Below are positions 33,724-41,686 of a stretch of 52,782 nt of DNA, one piece after another. Location: NCBI GenBank assembly GCA_009837085.1, contig VXUF01000055.1:1-52782 (forward strand). The letters are read 5' to 3'. Positions within the stretch are counted from its first letter, which is position 1. Each line of letters opens with the position of its first letter. The stretch is from Holophagales bacterium. Its GTDB lineage: Bacteria; Acidobacteriota; Thermoanaerobaculia; Multivoradales; Multivoraceae. Position numbers and translations under genes: made by a program. Below the pieces are notes generated by a model. The model did not search any database. It saw nothing but the letters and a program-made list of their open reading frames with translations, and was not told the origin of the DNA.

Positions 33724-35120
33724 AGTGCGCTTCGGGTGCGGAGGTACATCGTCGTTCCGTCGATCGCCGGCGTCGCCGTGGCCAGGTCGTCGAGGTCGGA
33801 GACGGCCAGCGGCTTGAGAGAGCCATCGTTCGGCAGCACGACGAGCTTGCCAGATCTCGACAGCAGGTAGAACTTGTCGTCAGCCACGATCGGCGAGGCG
33901 TAGAAACTGTCGACCGCGCCCTTGAGGCGGCTCTGCTCGATCACCTCTCCCGTCGCCGCATGGAGCGTCGTCGTGATACCGCCGTCGTCGACCATGAGGA
34001 GCACTCCGTCGTCGACGATCGGCGACGGGAGCTGCGGGATCTTGCGGTGGTAGGTCCACCGTACGTGGCTTGCCGTCAGATCTCCCCGGAGGCCAGCCTT
34101 CGGCAGCTCGACAGCGAGGATTCCGTTGCGGCTGTCGAGCGCCGCCTGAAAGTAGGTCCAGTCGTCTTCGTCGAGGCGGCCGTCGCGCCCCAGATCGAAG
34201 AAGGAGAGGGAGCTGCGAACCAGGCCCTCCGGCGCCTCCTCCCTGGAGATCATCCCGTCCCCGTCGCCGTCGTGCGCGGCGACGACGTCCGGGAAGGGCT
34301 CGAGTTGGACGTGGCGCCCCTCTTCGTTCAGCGGCATGGCGTAACCGTTGATGAAGAGGACGCCATCCTCGATCGCCGGCGTCGACTTCATCTCGAACGA
34401 GAGACCGCTCACCCACCAGAGCCGCTCGCCCGTCCGAGCCGAGTAGCTTGTGAGAAAGAACGAGCCGGGCACGACGACCTGGAGCTCACCGCCCTCGGGA
34501 CGGTGGAGCACCGGCGTGGAGTGCCCGCTGGTGGCGGCCGGCCTCTCGGTGCGCCATGCCAGCTCGCCGGACCCGGCGTCGACTGCCAGGACATGGGAGT
34601 CCTGTTGCTGGTCGACCACGAGGATCACGTTGCCCGCGGCGAGGATCGGGGAGGCGCCCATGCCGTAGATGTTGTCGAAGGGACCGAGGGGATGGCGCCA
34701 GAGCTGTTCGCCGTCGACCGTGTAGCAGAGCAGGCCGAAGTCGCCGAAAAAGACCCAGACGCGCTCGCCGTCGGTGACGGGCGACGGCGAAGCCGGTCCA
34801 TTGCGGTTGTCGAGCGTCTCGGTCCGCGGCCTCGGAGCCTCGCGCCGCCAGAGCTCCGATCCGGTCTCGCGGTCGAGAGCGATCGTGTAGAGCGCTTCGC
34901 CTTCCGAGGCCGTCAGGAAGATCCGGTCCGCGCTCAGGACCGGCGAGGAGTCGCCGGACGGGAGCTCGGTCCGCCAGAGGAGGTTGCGGTCGAGGCCGAC
35001 CTCGACCGGCAGGGCGCCCGCCTCGATGGCGCCGCCGCCGTTCGGCCCCCGGAACCGCGACCACTCGGCGGTCTCGGCCGAGGCGAGCGACGCGAGAGCA
35101 AGCGCTGCCAGGAAGCTCAA
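33699..35120 (-). CDS. exported PQQ-like beta-propeller with EF-hand insertion
   Basis: The 473-residue protein, if started at TTG 35118-35120, overlaps the acyl-CoA dehydrogenase TGA as TTGA and gives signal SFLAALALASLASAETAEW; CTG 35138 would add a basic n-region (MRRRSPLSFL) and is an alternative. The body is repeated blades (GSELWRREAP, GEQLWRHPLG, GELAWRTERP, GERLWWVSG) as in PQQ-like propellers. Residues about 280-320 carry two EF-hand loops (DGDGDGMISREE and DLGRDGRLDEDD), inserted between blades. No PQQ-binding Trp-dock or catalytic Asp typical of quinoprotein dehydrogenases is evident, so it may be a binding or scaffold protein. An apparent 934-codon frame upstream is antisense to other genes. 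Confidence 0.8.
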   Translation of the reverse strand: MSFLAALALASLASAETAEWSRFRGPNGGGAIEAGALPVEVGLDRNLLWRTELPSGDSSPVLSADRIFLTASEGEALYTIALDRETGSELWRREAPRPRTETLDNRNGPASPSPVTDGERVWVFFGDFGLLCYTVDGEQLWRHPLGPFDNIYGMGASPILAAGNVILVVDQQQDSHVLAVDAGSGELAWRTERPAATSGHSTPVLHRPEGGELQVVVPGSFFLTSYSARTGERLWWVSGLSFEMKSTPAIEDGVLFINGYAMPLNEEGRHVQLEPFPDVVAAHDGDGDGMISREEAPEGLVRSSLSFFDLGRDGRLDEDDWTYFQAALDSRNGILAVELPKAGLRGDLTASHVRWTYHRKIPQLPSPIVDDGVLLMVDDGGITTTLHAATGEVIEQSRLKGAVDSFYASPIVADDKFYLLSRSGKLVVLPNDGSLKPLAVSDLDDLATATPAIDGTTMYLRTRSALWAFRATQ

Positions 35121-36343
35121 AGGAGATCGCCGCCGCAGGCCGACGCGCAGGTGCCGTGCGCCTCGAACGCCTGCACGACGTTCTTGCCGGTGCGCCAGCG
35201 ATGGACCTCGTCCGGCCCGTCGACCAGACGCTGCGCGCGGACGGCGCGATACCAGCCGGCCAGCGGCGTGTCCATGCTGTAGCCGAGGGCGCCGTGGAGC
35301 TGGAGCGCTGTGTCGACCACCTGGTGCACCATGTTGGCGAGGAAGACCTTGGCGATGCCGTTCTCGTTGCGCAGGTCCATGCCGTTCTCCGCCTTGTAGG
35401 CGATGTGGAGCAGCATGAGCCGGGCCTTGTAGAGCTCGGCGGCGCAGTCGGCGAGCATCCAGCGAACCCCCTGGCGGTCGGCGAGCCGCTTGCCGAAGGT
35501 CACCCGTTTCACGGCGTGCCCGACGGCGAGGTCGAGTGCGCGCTGCGCCCTCGCCACGTTGTGCATGCCGTGGCGCAGCCGCCCGTAGGCGAGGCGGTGC
35601 TGGCCCATCGCGAAGCCCTGGCCGCGGCCGCCGAGCAGGTTCTCCTTCGGGACGATCAGGTTCTCGATGCGGATCTCCGAGTGCGATCCTCCGAGCTTCA
35701 GGCCGAGTTCGGTGTGCGGCTGCATCGTCTCGATGTCGCGGACGATCCTGTAGCCGGGGTTTGGCAACTCGACGAGAAACGTCGAGAACTGCCGGTGGCG
35801 GGCGACGTCGGGATCGGTCTTCGCCATGACCAGGGCGACGTCGGCCACGCTCGCGGAGGAACTGAACCACTTCTCGCCGTTCAGCACGTAGTTGTCGCCG
35901 TCGAGTACGGCCGAGGTCTGCATGCCCGTGGCGTCGGCGCCGGCGGCCCTCTCGGTCATCGAGTAGCAGATGCGCTTCTCGCCCGCCAGCAGCGGCTTGA
36001 GGAAGCGCTCCTTCTGGTCCTCGGTGCCGTTCTCGAGCAGCGTCAGCATGGTCGCGTCGTCCGGACCCTGCGTGTTGAGGGAGAGCGCTCCGAGGAAGCT
36101 CTCGCCGAGTTCCATCTGGACCAGCGCGTTGGCCAGCGGCTTCAGACCCATGCCGCCGTGTTCCTCCGGAATGAAGGGGCACCACAGCCCCTGCGACCTC
36201 GCCTTCTTGCGCAGCCCGGCCAGCACTTCGTCGAAGTTCTCGGGAGTGCATCCCTCTTCGGCCGGGATGCACTCGTTCTGGACGAAGTCGCGCACCTTGG
36301 CGCGCACCGCCTTGGTCTCTGCTGGAATTTCGAAATCGATCAT
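35117..36343 (-). CDS. acyl-CoA dehydrogenase family protein (ACAD10/11-like)
   Basis: The 408-residue FAD enzyme, predicted to oxidise an acyl-CoA or similar substrate at alpha-beta, starts at ATG 36343 (CAAGGAGAAGC upstream). The N-terminal helical domain, FAD/substrate barrel (CYSMTERAAGADATGMQTSA, YVLNGEKWFSSSA) and C-terminal helix bundle are complete. The region LVDGPDEVHRWRTGKN has the DGPDEVH pattern of ACAD10/11-like enzymes, in which the classical catalytic Glu position is altered. It lies in an operon with the cyclase (17-bp gap) and the propeller (4-bp overlap). Confidence 0.9.
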   Translation of the reverse strand: MIDFEIPAETKAVRAKVRDFVQNECIPAEEGCTPENFDEVLAGLRKKARSQGLWCPFIPEEHGGMGLKPLANALVQMELGESFLGALSLNTQGPDDATMLTLLENGTEDQKERFLKPLLAGEKRICYSMTERAAGADATGMQTSAVLDGDNYVLNGEKWFSSSASVADVALVMAKTDPDVARHRQFSTFLVELPNPGYRIVRDIETMQPHTELGLKLGGSHSEIRIENLIVPKENLLGGRGQGFAMGQHRLAYGRLRHGMHNVARAQRALDLAVGHAVKRVTFGKRLADRQGVRWMLADCAAELYKARLMLLHIAYKAENGMDLRNENGIAKVFLANMVHQVVDTALQLHGALGYSMDTPLAGWYRAVRAQRLVDGPDEVHRWRTGKNVVQAFEAHGTCASACGGDLL

Positions 36344-36360
36344 TGCTTCTCCTTGTCCCT

Positions 36361-37428
36361 TTAGAAGATCGCCAGTGCGTTGAGCGGCGAGCCGGTTCCC
36401 GTTTCGACGGCCAGCGGCCCCGCCACGAGCAGAAACTCCCAGCGACCCAGCTCGGCCGCCGTCTCGGCGACGGCCTCCAGGTCCTGGTTGTCGAAGATGT
36501 CAATGCCCATGGCGACGATCGTCAGGGTGTGAACCGGAAGATCGACGCCCTCCACCTGCGACGGAACGACGTCGAGCGCCGCATCGGAGCCGATGAACGA
36601 GATGTCGCGGGAGCGAACCCAGGGCATCGTCGAGGCGTGGAGGCCGGCCGCGTTCTGCGACACCGCCCAGGGTCCGAGTTCGGCGCGCCGCGCCCAGCGG
36701 CCGGTGCGGATGAAGACGGCGTCGCCGGAACGGACGCGGAGTCCGGCCATCTCCTCGAAGGCCTCGAGGTCCTCGGTGTAGATCGGCGTCCCCGGCTCGA
36801 GATACGGCACGCCCTTCAGGCGGGGGATGTCGAACACGATGCCCCTCGTGACGATGCCGCCCCTGAGGTTGAAGATCGAAGACCGCGTGCAACCCTCCTC
36901 GGTGACCGTGTCCTGCGAGTAACCGTTGTACATCTTCCCCTTGTAGAGGATGTGACACAGGGCGTCGATGTGGCTGTGCGAGTAGCCGTGGTAGCTGATC
37001 TCGTAGCGATCGCTCACGCCGCCGCGAAACGCGGGCTCCTCGTCGGGATCGGGAAGAGCCAGGATCGCGCGCTCGAACGGCAGCGGCACGTCGACGGCCT
37101 CCTCGATGATCAGCGGATGGGCGAGTGAGACGGAGATGCCCTCCGTCGCCAGGGCCAGCGCTTCGAGGCGCTTCTCGCGGGTGATCAGGTTGGCCGCCCC
37201 GAGCTGGTCGTCGTCGCCCCAGCGGCCCCAGTTGGAGAGCTCCTCCATCATGCGCTCGATGTCCGCCTGGGCGAGATCGCGCGACTCGGGCGAGTAGCTT
37301 GGAACGGGTTCCGCTGCCGAAGCCGTTTCTGTTTCAGATCCAGGCTCAGTCCCGCTTTCCGGGGCGGTTGCGCAGGCGCCGATCAGCAGTGTGCATGCGA
37401 TGCCGAGCCTCAGGTGTGTAGCCTTCAT
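36361..37428 (-). CDS. cyclase-family lipoprotein (kynurenine-formamidase-like fold)
   Basis: The 355-residue protein starts at ATG 37426-37428 after GGGAGGGAG. The signal ends LLIGAC, a lipobox, followed by a Ser/Glu-rich linker. The cyclase fold (residues about 75-330) has SYHGYSHSHIDALCHILYKGKM, corresponding to the metal-binding HxGTHxDxxxH block of PF04199 proteins, and a later GIDIFDNQDLEAVAETAAEL helix. The family hydrolyses amides or lactones at a divalent metal. Lipoprotein export is unusual for it. It is first in a four-gene minus-strand operon and divergent from the ChpS/ChpB pair. Confidence 0.85.
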   Translation of the reverse strand: MKATHLRLGIACTLLIGACATAPESGTEPGSETETASAAEPVPSYSPESRDLAQADIERMMEELSNWGRWGDDDQLGAANLITREKRLEALALATEGISVSLAHPLIIEEAVDVPLPFERAILALPDPDEEPAFRGGVSDRYEISYHGYSHSHIDALCHILYKGKMYNGYSQDTVTEEGCTRSSIFNLRGGIVTRGIVFDIPRLKGVPYLEPGTPIYTEDLEAFEEMAGLRVRSGDAVFIRTGRWARRAELGPWAVSQNAAGLHASTMPWVRSRDISFIGSDAALDVVPSQVEGVDLPVHTLTIVAMGIDIFDNQDLEAVAETAAELGRWEFLLVAGPLAVETGTGSPLNALAIF

Positions 37429-37499
37429 ATGCTCCCTCCCCGTTGGAGATCCCGGCCGATTCTGCCGCATCGGGGCAACAGCGACGTGTTCCGCCCAAG

Positions 37500-37517
37500 G
37501 TTATATCGTGGTATAAC
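37500..37517. promoter_or_regulatory. palindromic operator candidate of the chpS-chpB operon
   Basis: GTTATA (37500-37505) and TATAAC (37512-37517) are perfect inverted arms around a 6-nt spacer, 8 bp before the ATG at 37526. It is AT-rich in an otherwise GC-rich setting. MazE/ChpS-type antitoxins bind such sites to repress their own operon, which makes this a good operator candidate. It may also carry the -10 region. Confidence 0.6.
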
Positions 37518-37525
37518 TCGCGGAT

Positions 37526-37783
37526 ATGCACACCACGAATCTCCGCAAGGTAGGCGGCTCGGTCATGCTCGCAGTACCGCCGGTGCTTCTCGATCTCCTG
37601 AACCTGGCTGTTGGGGCCAAGGTGGACATCGGTGTCGAGGGCGACCGCCTGATCGTTGCGCCCCGGAGCCGCCCAAGCTACTCGCTCGACGAGTTGCTGG
37701 CGATGTGCGACGAGACCGCTCCGGTCGACGATGGAGATCGCGCGTGGCTTGATGGCTCGCCTGTCGGCAATGAACTGTTGTAA
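37526..37783 (+). CDS. chpS: ChpS/MazE-type antitoxin
   Basis: The 85-residue antitoxin has an N-terminal AbrB-type swapped-hairpin DNA-binding domain (LRKVGGSVMLAVPPVLLDLLNLAVGAKVDIGVEGDRLIVAP) and a C-terminal toxin-binding tail with YSLDELLAMCDETAP, the element shared with E. coli ChpS (YSLDELLAQCD). Stop TAA 37781-37783 overlaps the toxin ATG (TAATG). It represses its own operon at the nearby palindrome in known relatives. Confidence 0.9.
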   Translation: MHTTNLRKVGGSVMLAVPPVLLDLLNLAVGAKVDIGVEGDRLIVAPRSRPSYSLDELLAMCDETAPVDDGDRAWLDGSPVGNELL

Positions 37784-38115
37784 TGCGCCGCGGTGAGATC
37801 TGGCTCGTCAGCCTGGATCCCACCGCGGGGCATGAACAGCGGGGGACGAGACCGGTTCTGATCGTGTCGCCTGCGCGCTTCAACGCGCTGACCAGGACGC
37901 CGGTCGTTCTTCCGATCATTACAGGTGGGAACTTCGCGCGCCAGCGCGGCTTTGCGGTCTCGCTCGACGACGCGGGTACACGAACGGTCGGAGTGATCCG
38001 TTGCGACCAGCCGCGCACCCTGGATCTCGCCGCCCGGAACGGGAAACGCCTCGAATCCGTCCCCGAGCAGACCATGGATGAGGTCCTGGCGCGTCTCGCT
38101 GCAATCCTGACCTAG
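37783..38115 (+). CDS. chpB: ChpB/MazF-type endoribonuclease toxin
   Basis: The 110-residue toxin has the PemK/MazF fold with RRGEIWLVSLDPTAGHEQRG, RPVLIVSPARFN, PIITGGNFARQRGFAVSL and VIRCDQPRTLDLAARNGKRLE. The ITGGNFAR and DPTAGHEQ blocks match E. coli ChpB rather than MazF. It cleaves mRNA at short sequence sites when free of the antitoxin. Start ATG 37783 overlaps the antitoxin stop, giving translational coupling. The gene appears intact, with catalytic-site Arg and Thr positions present by family comparison. Confidence 0.92.
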   Translation: MRRGEIWLVSLDPTAGHEQRGTRPVLIVSPARFNALTRTPVVLPIITGGNFARQRGFAVSLDDAGTRTVGVIRCDQPRTLDLAARNGKRLESVPEQTMDEVLARLAAILT

Positions 38116-38140
38116 GGCGCGCACGTTTCTGCGCTGGCTC

Positions 38141-39337
38141 CTAGTAGTGCACGCCCTCTTGGGGACGCGGCGGCGGGGTCGTGCGTGGTCCTTCGACGCG
38201 ATGGTGCATCTCTTCGTAGGACGCGCCGCCGCGTACCCTGTCGACCATCTCGTCGGGGTCGAAGTCGATGCCGACCGGGTTGCGGGCGAAGTCGGGGCCC
38301 CTGATGTAGGCCAGCCCCTCTGCCTTCGTGGGGAAGTTGTCCACCTGCGTCTCGACCCTGTTGCCGTCGGGGTCGGTGTAGTAGATCGAGGTGGTCATGC
38401 CGTGGTTGGTGCACCAGTAGGGTTTGACGCCACTCTCTTTGAGTCGGGCATAGGTACGCACGACGAGTTCGTCCATCGTCTTGTACTCGAAGGCGAAGTG
38501 GTCGTAGCCCTGGTTGCCGGCGCCGCGCTCCCGCTTCCTGTCTTCGACGAGCAGGATGCGCAGAAGGCGGTGGTCGAAACGGAGCAGGGCCAGCGTCTCG
38601 CTGCGTTCGGCGACCTCGCAGCCGAGCGCCCGCACGTACCAGTCGACCATCGGCTCCAGTTGCCTGGTGCGAATGACGGTGTGGACAAGTTCGGAGGGTG
38701 CGACGGTTTCGTTCTCCGCGGACGCCGCACCGCCCGGAGCCGGCAGACTGGCCGGATCGAAGTCGACTCCGGCGGCTTTCTCCAGACCTGCCGCCTCCCC
38801 CAGATAGGGCTCGAGGTCCTCGATTCGATCGAATCGGTCGAGGAGCATCTCGATGCGATTGCCGCTGGGGTCGGTGTAGAGGAGTGAAACGCTGCCGCCG
38901 TAGCGTCTGGCCGCGCGTGGCTCGATTCCCCCTGCCTTCAGCGCGTGGTAGTTCGCGCCGAGTTCGGTGAGGGAGTCGTAGCTGAACGTGAAGCGGTCCC
39001 AGCCGAGAAGACCGGTTTCGGGCACGGGCTTGCCGCCTCGCCCGAAGATCGAGACGCGATGGTGCTCGATGTCGTAGGAGCACCAGGCGCCGCCGCGCGA
39101 AGGCGCGTCCGGCCGGCTGGCGACGTGGTGGGGACGGCAACGAAGGACGGTGTCGTAGAAGGCCACTGCCTCCTTCAGGTCGCCGACTCTCACCGCCAGG
39201 TGGGCGAAGTCGGAGGGCGACACGATGTCGGCGCCTGTCGCCGCCCGCGCCGAACCCACTCCCAGGCAAGCCCCGGCCGTGACGACTGCTCCCTCCAGGA
39301 AGCGGCGTCGGTCCATCGAGCTGCCTGTGGACATCAT
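38141..39337 (-). CDS. Tat-exported double VOC-domain protein (extradiol-dioxygenase-like)
   Basis: The 398-residue protein has a twin-arginine signal (SMDRRRFLEGAVVTAGACLGVG). Two VOC domains follow: residues about 40-190 (FAHLAVRVGDLKEAVAFYDTVL ... TDPSGNRIEMLLDRF) and about 210-365 (ELVHTVIRTRQLEPMVDWYVRALG ... TDPDGNRVETQVDNF). The second holds a candidate metal triad (ELVHTVI, GYDHFAFEY, NRVETQV), the pattern of extradiol ring-cleaving dioxygenases. A Tat signal fits a folded, metal-loaded exported enzyme. Adjacent ATGs at 39332-39337 could be starts; AAGG lies upstream. It is divergent, with 36 bp, from the metallo-beta-lactamase gene. Confidence 0.82.
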   Translation of the reverse strand: MMSTGSSMDRRRFLEGAVVTAGACLGVGSARAATGADIVSPSDFAHLAVRVGDLKEAVAFYDTVLRCRPHHVASRPDAPSRGGAWCSYDIEHHRVSIFGRGGKPVPETGLLGWDRFTFSYDSLTELGANYHALKAGGIEPRAARRYGGSVSLLYTDPSGNRIEMLLDRFDRIEDLEPYLGEAAGLEKAAGVDFDPASLPAPGGAASAENETVAPSELVHTVIRTRQLEPMVDWYVRALGCEVAERSETLALLRFDHRLLRILLVEDRKRERGAGNQGYDHFAFEYKTMDELVVRTYARLKESGVKPYWCTNHGMTTSIYYTDPDGNRVETQVDNFPTKAEGLAYIRGPDFARNPVGIDFDPDEMVDRVRGGASYEEMHHRVEGPRTTPPPRPQEGVHY

Positions 39338-39373
39338 TTGCTACCTTGCCACATGTTGCCGGGGAGGAAGCTG

Positions 39374-40330
39374 ATGAAACGGTGGGTGAGGCTGGACGTG
39401 AGGCTCGTGGCCCTGTCACTGGTGTTGCTGGCGGCCGTTGGAGCGGCCGGCTACGCCCAGGAGCCGAAGACGGTCCGGATCGACACCCTGAGCGTGATGG
39501 ACACGCTCTACCATCTGTCGGGCGGCGGCGCCAACTCGCTGGCGCTCATCGACGAGATCAACGGCGGCGTGGTGTTGATCGACACGAAACCCCCGGGGTG
39601 GGGCCAGCCGGTGCGGGACGCTATCGACGGGGTGACCGATCTCCCGGTGACGACGATCATCAATACCCACGCGCATCCCGATCACGCCGGCAGCAACGGC
39701 GAGTTCGGGACCGCCGCCTTGATCGTGGCGCACGAGAACACCAGGGCGAACATGGCCCGGATGGACCTCAACTCGGGTGCGGACGGGGCGGGGTTGCCCA
39801 CGAAGACGTTCACCGACCGGTTCTCGCTGCTCGAGGACATCGACCGCATCGAGCTGTATCACTTCGGCCCCGCCCACACCGATGGCGACATTGTCGTCGT
39901 CTTCCCCGCCAAGGGCGTGGCGTACCTGGGAGGCCTCTTTCCCTCGAAAGCGACGCCGGTCATCGACACCCGGAACGGCGGGAGCGGCGTGGCGTTCCCC
40001 GACACGCTGGCGAAGGCGGTTGCCGGGATCCAGGGCGTCAGCCGTGTGATCACGGGCCACGGTCAGGCTCCCGTGACGTACGCCGGACGGGGTCGCCGGG
40101 AAACAGGGGCGAACCGTCCCTGGGCGGGGTTCATGACGTGGGACGATCTCAAGGAGTACGCCGACTTCAACCGTGACTTTCTGGCGGCCGCGGAGAGGGC
40201 CTTTCGAGCCGGCCTGAGCGCCGAGGAAGCGGCGTCGGCGCTCGAGTTGCCCGAGCGCTACAGGGACTACGGCATGGAACACGCGAGAGCGAACATCGAG
40301 GCGATCTATGACGAGCTGGCGAACAGGTAG
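39374..40330 (+). CDS. metallo-beta-lactamase-fold hydrolase, exported
   Basis: The 318-residue protein starts at ATG 39374 after GGGGAGGAAG, with a signal segment (LVALSLVLLAAVGAAGYAQ). The two-metal site is visible: NTHAHPDHAG (His99, His101, Asp103, His104), FGPAHTDGD, and ITGHGQ. It is of the SoxH/type B-like group of periplasmic MBL-fold enzymes rather than a confirmed beta-lactamase. It leads an operon with a propeller protein (10-nt gap) and a DUF3604 protein (2-nt gap). The longer frame to 38945 is antisense to the VOC gene and rejected. Confidence 0.87.
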   Translation: MKRWVRLDVRLVALSLVLLAAVGAAGYAQEPKTVRIDTLSVMDTLYHLSGGGANSLALIDEINGGVVLIDTKPPGWGQPVRDAIDGVTDLPVTTIINTHAHPDHAGSNGEFGTAALIVAHENTRANMARMDLNSGADGAGLPTKTFTDRFSLLEDIDRIELYHFGPAHTDGDIVVVFPAKGVAYLGGLFPSKATPVIDTRNGGSGVAFPDTLAKAVAGIQGVSRVITGHGQAPVTYAGRGRRETGANRPWAGFMTWDDLKEYADFNRDFLAAAERAFRAGLSAEEAASALELPERYRDYGMEHARANIEAIYDELANR

Positions 40331-40340
40331 GGAGCCGCGT

Positions 40341-41684
40341 ATGGCCGGAAGACTCACGGTCGCGCTTGCGTGCGTCGCCTCCATCCTGGTGGCTGCGACG
40401 GAGCTGCGTGCCGACGACTGGCCGGAGTTTCGAGGCAAGGGCCGCCTCGGCGTCTGGCACGAGACCGGAATCGTGGAGGAGTTCCCCGCCGAGGGCCTGA
40501 AGGCGCTCTGGCGGACCCCGATCAAGGCGGGGTTCGCGGGTCCCGCCGTGGCCGACGGCCGCGTCTTCATCACCGATTTCGAAGCCACGCACGGCATGCG
40601 CGGAACCGAGCGGGCGCTTGCGCTCGACGAGGCGACCGGTCGCATTCTGTGGACGCGAGAGTGGAAGGCGGACTACGCGGGGATCCAGTGGGAAACAGGC
40701 CCCGGCGCGACCCCGACGGTCGACGGAGACCGCGTCTACACGCTGGGACGCACGGGCGTCCTGTCGGCGTTCGATGTCGAAACCGGCGCGCTTCTCTGGC
40801 GAAAGGACTACGCCGAGGACTACGGCGTCGACCGCCTGCAGTGGGGCTTCGACTGGGGCTTCGCCAGCGCGCCGCTGGTCGACGGCCCGCGGCTCATCTG
40901 CTTCGTCGGCGGCCCGGAGAACGCACGTGTCGTGGCGTTCGACAAGATGACCGGCGAGGAGCTCTGGCGCGCGCTGGACAGCGAAGCGGACCTCGGCGTC
41001 GCGCAACCGATCATCGTCGAGGCCGGCGGAGCGCGTCAGCTCATCGTCTGGAACCCGGAAGAAGTCGTCTCCCTCGATCCGACCAACGGCGAGTTCTACT
41101 GGCGGCAGCCCTACACGGTCGGCGGCGCGATGACCGTCGCGACGCCGGTGCAGGTCGGATCGCAACTGTTCTTCACGACGTTCTACGACGGCCCCCTGAT
41201 GCTGACGCTCGACCAGGACCGGCCGGGCGCCACCGTCGCCTGGAAGGGCTCGAGCAACAGCGAGATTCAGACCGACGGACTGCACGCCGTTCTGGCGACG
41301 CCGATCATCGAGGGTGGAACCATCTACGGCATCTGCAGCTACGGCCAGTTACGCGGCCTGAACGCCGAAACGGGCGAGCGTCTCTGGGAAACGCAGGAAG
41401 CGACCGGAGAACGACGGCGCTGGGTCTCCGGGTTCCTGGTCCGGAACGGCGACCGGGTCTTCATCAACAACGATCGCGGTGACCTGATCATCGCCAGACT
41501 GAGCCCTGCCGGCTACGAGGAGATCAGCCGGACGCACCTCATCACCCCCACGTCGAGACCCGGCAACCGGCGGGAACTGCGCTACGTGAGTTGGGTTCAC
41601 CCGGCCTACGCCAACAAGCACGTCTACATCAGAAACGACGAAGAGATGATCTCCCTGTCGTTGGACCGGGCGGACTACGAGTGA
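40341..41684 (+). CDS. exported PQQ-like beta-propeller protein
   Basis: The 447-residue protein starts at ATG 40341 (GGTAGGGAG upstream) with signal AGRLTVALACVASILVAATELRA. Blade motifs recur (LKALWRTPIK, GRILWTREWK, GALLWRKDYA, GEELWRALDS, GERLWETQEA). Unlike the 33699 propeller it has no EF-hand insertion. No quinoprotein active-site residues are obvious, so it may be a scaffold or a binding protein like many PQQ-like repeats. It is in the middle of the MBL, propeller, DUF3604 operon. Confidence 0.83.
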   Translation: MAGRLTVALACVASILVAATELRADDWPEFRGKGRLGVWHETGIVEEFPAEGLKALWRTPIKAGFAGPAVADGRVFITDFEATHGMRGTERALALDEATGRILWTREWKADYAGIQWETGPGATPTVDGDRVYTLGRTGVLSAFDVETGALLWRKDYAEDYGVDRLQWGFDWGFASAPLVDGPRLICFVGGPENARVVAFDKMTGEELWRALDSEADLGVAQPIIVEAGGARQLIVWNPEEVVSLDPTNGEFYWRQPYTVGGAMTVATPVQVGSQLFFTTFYDGPLMLTLDQDRPGATVAWKGSSNSEIQTDGLHAVLATPIIEGGTIYGICSYGQLRGLNAETGERLWETQEATGERRRWVSGFLVRNGDRVFINNDRGDLIIARLSPAGYEEISRTHLITPTSRPGNRRELRYVSWVHPAYANKHVYIRNDEEMISLSLDRADYE

Positions 41685-41686
41685 CC

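Noticed and set aside
35121-36503. 5' extension of the propeller gene to a 934-codon frame
   Set aside because: The upstream part overlaps the acyl-CoA dehydrogenase in another frame and has no motif. The signal peptide begins at about 35120-35138.
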